NCBI GenBank assembly: GCA_902560445.1
Contig: CACELO010000002.1
Span: forward strand, 1-64,000
From: an uncultured Candidatus Poseidoniales archaeon
GTDB taxonomy: Archaea > Thermoplasmatota > Poseidoniia > Poseidoniales > Thalassarchaeaceae
Length of the DNA stretch: 64,000 nucleotides
Direction of reading: 5' to 3'
A model generated the notes under the pieces. The model searched no databases. It had not been told where the DNA came from and was given only the letters and a program-made list of their open reading frames with translations. The translations under genes and the position numbers were made by a program. Below, piece by piece: positions 57,482 through 64,000 of the stretch. Numbering within the stretch: the stretch's first letter is position 1; each line of letters opens with the position of its first letter.

Positions 57482-59521
57482 TTGAAATCATCTTCTCCGT
57501 ACCGAGGTTTGGTTCTCATGCTTGCATCTGATGAAATCCGAGGTCGATTAATTGCATTCACTGTACTCGCTATGATGCTTGTTCCCGCTCTTGCAGCTGC
57601 AGCTCCCACTGTGTCGGATCCATCTCAAATACCAACATATTCTGAGCAAATCGGTGATTGGTGGGAAAATACAAACATGGACAAAGATAGAGATTATATT
57701 CACGATGCAATCTGGATTGCTGCAAAAAATAACCACTACGAATACCTCGATGAAAATGGTCGAATTTCAGTAATTGTTGACTTTGACCATACACCAACTG
57801 AAGCCGATCAAAAGATGCTTGAAAGTGAATTAGATTTCCAGACCCAATTCAGATATTGGTTAATTGATTCGATTGCTGGCACAATTGAATTGGATAGAAT
57901 ATACGAATTGGTTGAACTACCAGGAGTTGTATTTATTGAATTAGATGGAAGATTAGAGGTTCAGATGGAGGATGTAGTTCCTACTCATGGTGTCGATTTA
58001 GTTTGGCAGGATACTGGTTACACTGGCGCTGGAGTTACCATGGCAATCATAGACACCGGAATCGATGGAAATCACACGGCCTTGGACGATCTGGATGATG
58101 ACAACACCACAAACGACCCAAAAATAGTGGCCTTCTATGATGCAATTAACAACCCTGGGGCAACTAATGGAACTGAGATATACCCCTATGATGATAATGG
58201 TCATGGCACCCATTGCGCAGGTATCACTGCTGGCACCGGAGCCCCTGCGTATCAGCACATAGGTGTGGCCCCAAAAGCAAACCTTGTGGGCGTCAAGGTT
58301 CTAGACGGAGGTGGCAGTGGGTCTTTCGCTGCAGTAATGGCGGGAATGGAATGGACCGTAGAGAAAAGGCATGAGTTCAACATAAGGGCAGCCAGCATGA
58401 GCCTCGGGGCCCTCACTGGAGCAATCGAATGGACATCCTCAGAGGAAGAGTCAGTGAACAGAATGGGAAATGAGATGATGAGGGCAGGGGTCACTCTATT
58501 CATAGCTGCTGGAAACAGCGGAGGAACCGCAACGATAGGGACGCCGGGGAGTGCTGAGGATGTCATAACCGTCGGTTCGCTGGACAAAGATACTGCAATT
58601 GCAGTCTACTCAAGCCAAGGGCCAACAGAGGAAGGCAGGGTCAAGCCCAATCTAGCGTTTGTTGGGAGCAGCGTCAACGCACCCGATGCCAACACCGGAG
58701 ACGGATACGTCGCATTGTCTGGTACTAGCATGGCAACGCCTGGAGCGGCTGGTGTTGCTGTTTTGATGTATCAGGCCAATCCCGATTTGAGTCCCTTCGA
58801 CGTTCGCAACATAATGCAAGAGACCTCAACATACAGACAATGCCACTACATGCTCGCGAACGAGCCGTGCGCAGAGGACCTCATACCGAAGAACAGGCAG
58901 AACAACGTCTATGGCCATGGTCATGTGAATGCTCAGCCAGCAGTCGAGGAAGCCGCCAATTACTTCTACGAATTGAGTATGTCATTGAACGTTACTTTGG
59001 AAAGCGAATATGGACAAGATAACCGCGTTCACATTGGACAAGGTGAATCGATTGTATTCAATTTGGAAGGAGGAGTTCAAAGAGTACAATGGCGAACTTG
59101 GGATATGAGAGACAATTGGATGGATTTGGCTGAATTTACTATTGGTGATGATCGCTTCGAGGTCACTCATGACCTACTGGTAGATCGACTTCGATTCCTT
59201 CCCAACAATACGGTAGAAGGCGAACAAGTTATTCTCGTAAGAGCAATATCTGGTGACCAAGCCTCAACCAACCTTGCCATAGGAATTGACATTATGGGTG
59301 AAGAAAAAATAACTCAAGCCGATTCTGAAAGTTCCTTCATGGGAATTGTAGTTGGAATCTTGGCTCTACTGGTTCTAGTGCTTCTCAGTGCACTAATTTT
59401 TGCTGGCTTTCAACTCCGTGACAGAGGATTCTTCGAAAAAGAAGATGGGTTTTTCCAAGATGATGAATTAGTTGGAGAAATCTTCTCTGAAGCAGAAACC
59501 TCTCAATCTGAATCCGGATAG
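57482..59521 (+). CDS. Secreted subtilisin-like (S8) serine protease, C-terminal TM anchor
   Basis: Signal peptide; MAIIDTGIDGNHTAL (Asp), GHGTHCAGITAGTG (His), LSGTSMATPGAAGVAVL (Ser); TM near the C-terminus. Confidence 0.94.
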   Translation: MKSSSPYRGLVLMLASDEIRGRLIAFTVLAMMLVPALAAAAPTVSDPSQIPTYSEQIGDWWENTNMDKDRDYIHDAIWIAAKNNHYEYLDENGRISVIVDFDHTPTEADQKMLESELDFQTQFRYWLIDSIAGTIELDRIYELVELPGVVFIELDGRLEVQMEDVVPTHGVDLVWQDTGYTGAGVTMAIIDTGIDGNHTALDDLDDDNTTNDPKIVAFYDAINNPGATNGTEIYPYDDNGHGTHCAGITAGTGAPAYQHIGVAPKANLVGVKVLDGGGSGSFAAVMAGMEWTVEKRHEFNIRAASMSLGALTGAIEWTSSEEESVNRMGNEMMRAGVTLFIAAGNSGGTATIGTPGSAEDVITVGSLDKDTAIAVYSSQGPTEEGRVKPNLAFVGSSVNAPDANTGDGYVALSGTSMATPGAAGVAVLMYQANPDLSPFDVRNIMQETSTYRQCHYMLANEPCAEDLIPKNRQNNVYGHGHVNAQPAVEEAANYFYELSMSLNVTLESEYGQDNRVHIGQGESIVFNLEGGVQRVQWRTWDMRDNWMDLAEFTIGDDRFEVTHDLLVDRLRFLPNNTVEGEQVILVRAISGDQASTNLAIGIDIMGEEKITQADSESSFMGIVVGILALLVLVLLSALIFAGFQLRDRGFFEKEDGFFQDDELVGEIFSEAETSQSESG

Positions 59522-59573
59522 TCTCAAGTCACTCCGTCCTAATGCTAAAACATGGGTGCTTATTCGACTAATT

Positions 59574-60143
59574 ATGAGTCAGCAAGGAAGTATTGACAGA
59601 GGGATTGTACTAGCCGCAGGGGCTAGTAAGCGCCTTGGTAGCCACAAGGCATTGATAGAAGTTGAAGGGCAAACTCTTGTCCAGATAGTTTGCAGTAAAT
59701 TGCAAAGTGCAGGCCTTTCTGTAACCGTAGTTACCCGTAATTCTCTAAAACAAAAAATTGAGAATTTACTTCCCAATGTTAGTACCGTAGTGAATCCAAA
59801 TCCTGAATTAGGTAGAACTGGAACTATTCAACGCGGAATTGAATCAATTGGCACTGGACCCCTGTTGATCATCCCAGTAGACCGACCTGGATTTAGCCTA
59901 GAAACCATCAATTTACTTTGTAAAACAAACACCACAACCATTCCAACCTACGAAAAAAAAGGTGGACATCCGATTGCAATAACTTCTCAGGACTGTGAGA
60001 ATATTTTGCAAGCAGAACCTGATATTCCATTACGTGAACTAATAAGTCCTGAAAGGATGCATGTAGATGACCCTCATCTACATCTAAACATAGACACTAA
60101 ACAAGATGTTAACCAATTAATCAAGGTTGCAAAGCATCTGTAA
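59574..60143 (+). CDS. MobA/MocA-like nucleotidyltransferase
   Basis: RGIVLAAGASKRLGSHKALIEVEGQTLVQIVCSKL, LLIIPVDRPGFS. ATG 59574 preferred over 59472. Confidence 0.85.
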   Translation: MSQQGSIDRGIVLAAGASKRLGSHKALIEVEGQTLVQIVCSKLQSAGLSVTVVTRNSLKQKIENLLPNVSTVVNPNPELGRTGTIQRGIESIGTGPLLIIPVDRPGFSLETINLLCKTNTTTIPTYEKKGGHPIAITSQDCENILQAEPDIPLRELISPERMHVDDPHLHLNIDTKQDVNQLIKVAKHL

Positions 60144-61365
60144 GAGAGGGATATTGACCCATCGCCCAAAGAAATACCAAACCCACAATAATTGCTGGAA
60201 GGGTGGTGTGTATTGTTGCCCAGATGGATGCAACCTTGTGCCTAACCAATAGAGGGAAAAGGGCGTCTCCATCTTGAGAAATGGCATTTGCAACTAAAGC
60301 TGGAAAGGAGATGAGCCCCTCGACATATGCAGTAATTGCGATGATTTGAGGCCCACATCCAGGGATTAGTCCAATAGTTGCCGCAACCAAAACTGCACCT
60401 ACGCCGGAACCATGTTCAGACATATCTGATTCTTCAATTCCAGACAATAACATACCGAACTCAAATACGAGGTAAGCAATCAAAACCCAAAAAGTAACGA
60501 ATGCTGTTTCCGAGGCCGCATGAACCAGAGTTTCGTCAAGTGAATTGAGTTTATCTCCAATAGTAGCCTCGGTATCATCACCAAAGAAATTCTTAGAAGA
60601 TACGTAGAGAATAATTGACAAAGAGGTCCCTATGAACCCTACCCAAGTGACTATTCCATCTCGAGTTGTTGGGTCCCAAACTAAATCAGGTGAGTATTCT
60701 GGATCTTGTGCATACCAACCGAGAAGCAAGATCGCAAGGCACAAACCCACTGCTGTTACCAACCACCAAATTCTGTAACCTTGGTGTAAGACACGATATC
60801 CCCAACCCTCTGGAACCTCCCTAGGTAGATTTTCGATTAGCGGGTCTTTATCTTCCATTGCCTTTGCATCTTCTTCACCTAATGGCTCATCAGAACCAAA
60901 CTTAGGACCAAAGCGACCTAGCGGAGTAGTTGGTGTGACCTCTATCGAATCTACACCATACCCCCATAATACACCGACAACAAAGGATGTTGCATGAACA
61001 ATAATTACCGGATTCAGGTATGAAGAGTCTTGGAAAACTGCCCCGATTAGAACGAAAGCGGCATCGCCTAGAGTTGCGATTAAAGTCGCAATAACTGTTC
61101 CATAAGTGACATACCCTCTAGCATACATAGGCATGACAATTATTGCACCACCACAGCCTGGAGTTAGCCCCATCATTGCACCAATTACAGGCTGAAGGCC
61201 CCTATTTTCACGAATCCAGACCACAAATCGACCTGCTGTGACAAATTGTAACCAACTGAAGAGTAGAATCATTGCAGCGACAAAAACTGTCACTGCAAGG
61301 AAAGCATCTCTCATTGAGATAACTAGAATTTCCAGCGCCTGAGTCGCGCTGATGTTCAATGACAT
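60121..61365 (-). CDS. Putative 10-TM metal transporter/exporter (ArsP_2-like)
   Basis: Two similar motifs GAMMGLTPGCGGAIIVMPMYARGYVTYGTVIATLIATLGDAAFVL and IGLIPGCGPQIIAITAYVEGLISFPALVANAISQDGDALFPLL. Confidence 0.72.
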   Translation of the reverse strand: MSLNISATQALEILVISMRDAFLAVTVFVAAMILLFSWLQFVTAGRFVVWIRENRGLQPVIGAMMGLTPGCGGAIIVMPMYARGYVTYGTVIATLIATLGDAAFVLIGAVFQDSSYLNPVIIVHATSFVVGVLWGYGVDSIEVTPTTPLGRFGPKFGSDEPLGEEDAKAMEDKDPLIENLPREVPEGWGYRVLHQGYRIWWLVTAVGLCLAILLLGWYAQDPEYSPDLVWDPTTRDGIVTWVGFIGTSLSIILYVSSKNFFGDDTEATIGDKLNSLDETLVHAASETAFVTFWVLIAYLVFEFGMLLSGIEESDMSEHGSGVGAVLVAATIGLIPGCGPQIIAITAYVEGLISFPALVANAISQDGDALFPLLVRHKVASIWATIHTTLPAIIVGLVFLWAMGQYPSLTDALQP

Positions 61366-61445
61366 ATGACACCCCGAAGCAGTTATTCATTTGAAAGTTA
61401 GCCCCGGCTAACTCTAGAATTTATTATGTAAATCGCTATTCTCTA

Positions 61446-62303
61446 GTGAGCAAATCCAATACCTTGGAACACTTCCGTGCATCTATGACCAGCGCCACGC
61501 TAGCGTGGGTATTGGACCGCTTAAATCAGGGCGAAAGGGTTGCCCTTGCGTCTGTGGTTGAAGCCAGTGGAAGCGTGCCAGGCAAACCTGGAGCAAGGAT
61601 GGCGCTGACTAATTTGAGAAATAGACATGGTACTATTGGAGGCGCAGGTTTAGAACTAAAAGTAGAGAAGCATCTCGGGCAGATGTTAGCCAATGGATCA
61701 AGCACTAGTAGAGTTGAGACATACGTCTTACATCGAGATGCGAAGGGCCAAGAGGCAACGACCCTTAACAGCCTATGCGGCGGTCGCGTAACCGTCTCAC
61801 TGGAGGTATTGGAACCCGTGCCACACATACTAATCGCAGGTGGGGGCCATTGTGGTCTAGCCGTTGCTGCAGCATGTGACAATCTGGGTTGGTCTCACAG
61901 TGTTTTCGATATTCGAAACGAATTCGCTGATGTGGAAGTATATCCTAATGCGGTAGAACATCATTCTAGTGATGTTGGCGCATTTATTACCAGTATCTCT
62001 GATAATGGATTTATGCGATTTTCGGACGTTCTATTGTTAGGCCATGATTGGTCGGTAGACCAAGATCTACTGATTGGTCTATTATTAACTCGGGGCGAAG
62101 GTGAAAGACCACGCATTGGAGCAATTGGTTCTAGAGCAAAATGGAAGGTTTTCAGAGAGGAAGCAATCTCTGCAGGAGTACCTGAAAATGTGATAGATTC
62201 CGTTCGTTGCCCTATAGGTATTGAAATCGGAGCGGAAACCCCTGAAGAGATTGCAATTGCTGTATGCGCGGAAATTTTAGCGATGGAAAAAGGCGTTCAG
62301 TAA
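61446..62303 (+). CDS. xdhC: XdhC/CoxI-family molybdenum hydroxylase accessory protein
   Basis: RVALASVVEASGSVPGKPGARM, LCGGRVTVSLEVLEPVPHILIAGGGHCGLAVAAACDNLGW, GAIGSRAKWKVFREEAISAGVPE. Confidence 0.9.
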   Translation: MSKSNTLEHFRASMTSATLAWVLDRLNQGERVALASVVEASGSVPGKPGARMALTNLRNRHGTIGGAGLELKVEKHLGQMLANGSSTSRVETYVLHRDAKGQEATTLNSLCGGRVTVSLEVLEPVPHILIAGGGHCGLAVAAACDNLGWSHSVFDIRNEFADVEVYPNAVEHHSSDVGAFITSISDNGFMRFSDVLLLGHDWSVDQDLLIGLLLTRGEGERPRIGAIGSRAKWKVFREEAISAGVPENVIDSVRCPIGIEIGAETPEEIAIAVCAEILAMEKGVQ

Positions 62304-62374
62304 TAATGTAGAAATTTATCTCTCCCTGAATACCAAAGCATAGGGTTGAATAGCATTACTGCGAGGTGGATTAT

Positions 62375-63022
62375 ATGCGAAAGGTTATCCTGAGATGGAA
62401 TCTCTCAACCATTCACGGCGCTAAAGAATTGGGGCGTATTCTGCAAATCTGTCAAAGGTTTGAGGTATTGGCTCATTTGGGGGTTTCTCCAGTCGGAATC
62501 GTTCAATTAGCAGAGATTGTATTACAAGATGGAAAAGATATCAATGAACTAAATAACTTGGACAGTTTTCAGGTAATGGAAATTCACGAGGAATCAGAAG
62601 ATGGAATATTGGCCAGTATCCTATGTTCTCACAGTTTGGCAAAGTCTGCTATCGAGCTATCCAATCTACACCTCCAACCACCGTATAGTTTGGATGCAGT
62701 AGCTGGAATGGAAATGCGAGTGACCGGTTTAACTGGAGCAATGCGAAGGTTTCTCGCTCTTCTTAGAATGGTTTTGCCACCAGATAAAGTTAGCGTCTTA
62801 ACTATGCGGGGAGAAATGGTTAACGGCTGGGACAAAGTACTGACAAAAAGGCAGCAAGATGTGCTATCATTTGCTGTCGGGAGAGGTTACTACCAAGAAG
62901 GTGCATCAATTAAAATTAAGGATTTGGCGGAAGAAATGGGGATTTCTCGTTCAACTTTTGGTGGGCACCTACAAGATGCAGAAAGAGCCGTGATTCACAA
63001 GGTTGGTTCAGATTTGAATTGA
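62375..63022 (+). CDS. Bat-like HTH transcriptional regulator (HTH_10 C-terminal domain)
   Basis: LTKRQQDVLSFAVGRGYYQEGASIKIKDLAEEMGISRSTFGGHLQDAERAVI. ORF track starts at GTG 62366. Confidence 0.8.
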   Translation: MRKVILRWNLSTIHGAKELGRILQICQRFEVLAHLGVSPVGIVQLAEIVLQDGKDINELNNLDSFQVMEIHEESEDGILASILCSHSLAKSAIELSNLHLQPPYSLDAVAGMEMRVTGLTGAMRRFLALLRMVLPPDKVSVLTMRGEMVNGWDKVLTKRQQDVLSFAVGRGYYQEGASIKIKDLAEEMGISRSTFGGHLQDAERAVIHKVGSDLN

Positions 63023-63036
63023 GTCCGAAGGACTCA
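63020..63036. terminator. Triloop hairpin TGAGTCC-GAA-GGACTCA overlapping the HTH gene stop
   Basis: 7-bp perfect stem overlapping/after the TGA stop. Confidence 0.45.
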
Positions 63037-63076
63037 GACCGAAGCGTAATAGGATAATCCTCAGTGGATTCTCTTC

Positions 63077-63646
63077 ATGGTGCAACACCGGCTACCGATG
63101 CTACCCTCTCCTGGAGAAGTATCCTGGGTTGCATCGATTAATGGTACAAAGAAAAAATTGAATATCGAAAATAATGCAATCTTGCTCGATGTATTGAGGG
63201 ATAAAGCAGGAAGCCTTGGTACCAAAAGGGGTTGTGACATGGGCACATGTGGCTGTTGCTCTGTATTGATTAATGGAGAGCCGAGACTCTCCTGTCTAAC
63301 TCTTGCAGCAGAAGCAGAAGATTGTGAGATTACGACAGTTGAAGGGCTTGCAAACGGGCATCATCTACACCCAATACAGGAGATGTTTGCTGAATGTGGA
63401 GGCTCTCAGTGTGGCTTTTGCACCCCTGGATTCCTTGTGGTCTCTTCGGCATTACTTGAAGAAAAACCTAGCCCGAGTGATGAAGAAATCAAAACTGCGA
63501 TCGAAGGGAATCTATGCAGATGTACAGGTTATCAACAGATTGTCGACTCGGTTCGGGCCGCATCTGCAATACTAACTTCAGGAGATTCGGTCGAAGATTC
63601 AACCTCGCCAAAGAGCGACCCGCACCCCGGATTCTCTGGAGAGTGA
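63077..63646 (+). CDS. Xanthine/CO dehydrogenase-type small (2Fe-2S) subunit
   Basis: TKRGCDMGTCGCCSVLINGEPRLSCLTLA, SQCGFCTPGFLV, EGNLCRCTGYQQIVDSV. Confidence 0.95.
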   Translation: MVQHRLPMLPSPGEVSWVASINGTKKKLNIENNAILLDVLRDKAGSLGTKRGCDMGTCGCCSVLINGEPRLSCLTLAAEAEDCEITTVEGLANGHHLHPIQEMFAECGGSQCGFCTPGFLVVSSALLEEKPSPSDEEIKTAIEGNLCRCTGYQQIVDSVRAASAILTSGDSVEDSTSPKSDPHPGFSGE

Positions 63647-63650
63647 TTCA

Positions 63651-64000
63651 ATGTCAAAAGATGATAATGAGGATGAGATGGTTGGTTACCGACAACAGCC
63701 GGGTAAGCTACCTTTTGCCAAACCAGGTTCTGGAGGGAAAGATCGATTCTCGCGCCCCACAGACCAAGAGATGATTCCGGAATCTCAAGGTGGAGAATTA
63801 GCCCAACCATGGGGTTCGCATCGTCATGACAATTTAGTAAGTGGACAAGTTATTGGTAAGGCTACCGCATTGGTAGATGGGAGATGGAAGGTAACTGGTC
63901 AGGCTCAGTATGGGGACGATATCAGATTGCCCGGAGAACTGATTGGAAGAATTATTCGCTCGCCGCACCATTATGCACGGGTACTTTCGGTCGATTTTTC
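63651..64000 (+). CDS. Molybdopterin-binding large subunit of xanthine/aldehyde dehydrogenase family (partial, runs off the right edge)
   Basis: ATG 63651; VIGKATALVDGRWKVTGQAQYGDDIRLPGELIGRIIRSPHHYARVLSVDF matches the N-terminus of the family. Confidence 0.9.
   Translation, partial: MSKDDNEDEMVGYRQQPGKLPFAKPGSGGKDRFSRPTDQEMIPESQGGELAQPWGSHRHDNLVSGQVIGKATALVDGRWKVTGQAQYGDDIRLPGELIGRIIRSPHHYARVLSVDF

Noticed and set aside
1-64000. CRISPR arrays, IS elements, phage genes, toxin-antitoxin or defence islands
   Set aside because: I saw no regularly spaced identical repeats, transposases, integrases, Cas or recognisable defence proteins in this window.

Overview
The window looks like a contiguous piece of an archaeal genome. 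It encodes an archaeal TBP, archaeosine tRNA-guanine transglycosylase, a SepF-like protein, mevalonate kinase, an aconitase-X/phosphomevalonate-dehydratase-like enzyme, and many TM-anchored secreted proteins. Marine Group II / Poseidoniales is my best guess from overall character (inference only). Genes are densely packed on both strands. I see no CRISPR array, rRNA, IS element or convincing tRNA. Recognisable modules are: an ABC transporter; a metal-homeostasis block (COG0523 GTPase, 2Fe-2S protein, NikR-like RHH regulator, ZnuA/C/B); a riboflavin block; and the start of a molybdenum hydroxylase (Xdh/Cox) block at the right edge. The most notable observations are: (1) a giant His/Asp-rich ZnuA with an inserted domain and a duplicated Cys/His module, under a candidate NikR-like operator overlapping its TATA box; (2) a TBP with a ~56-residue acidic insertion in its second repeat; (3) an N-terminal zinc ribbon fused to a fused E1 alpha/beta dehydrogenase, preceded by an AT-rich region with a spaced TGGT-core repeat array; (4) two genes each broken by an apparent one-base deletion in a long C/G homopolymer; (5) a compositionally distinct block inside an S8 protease gene. 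All calls are by eye from the sequence and ORF track. No database search was run.
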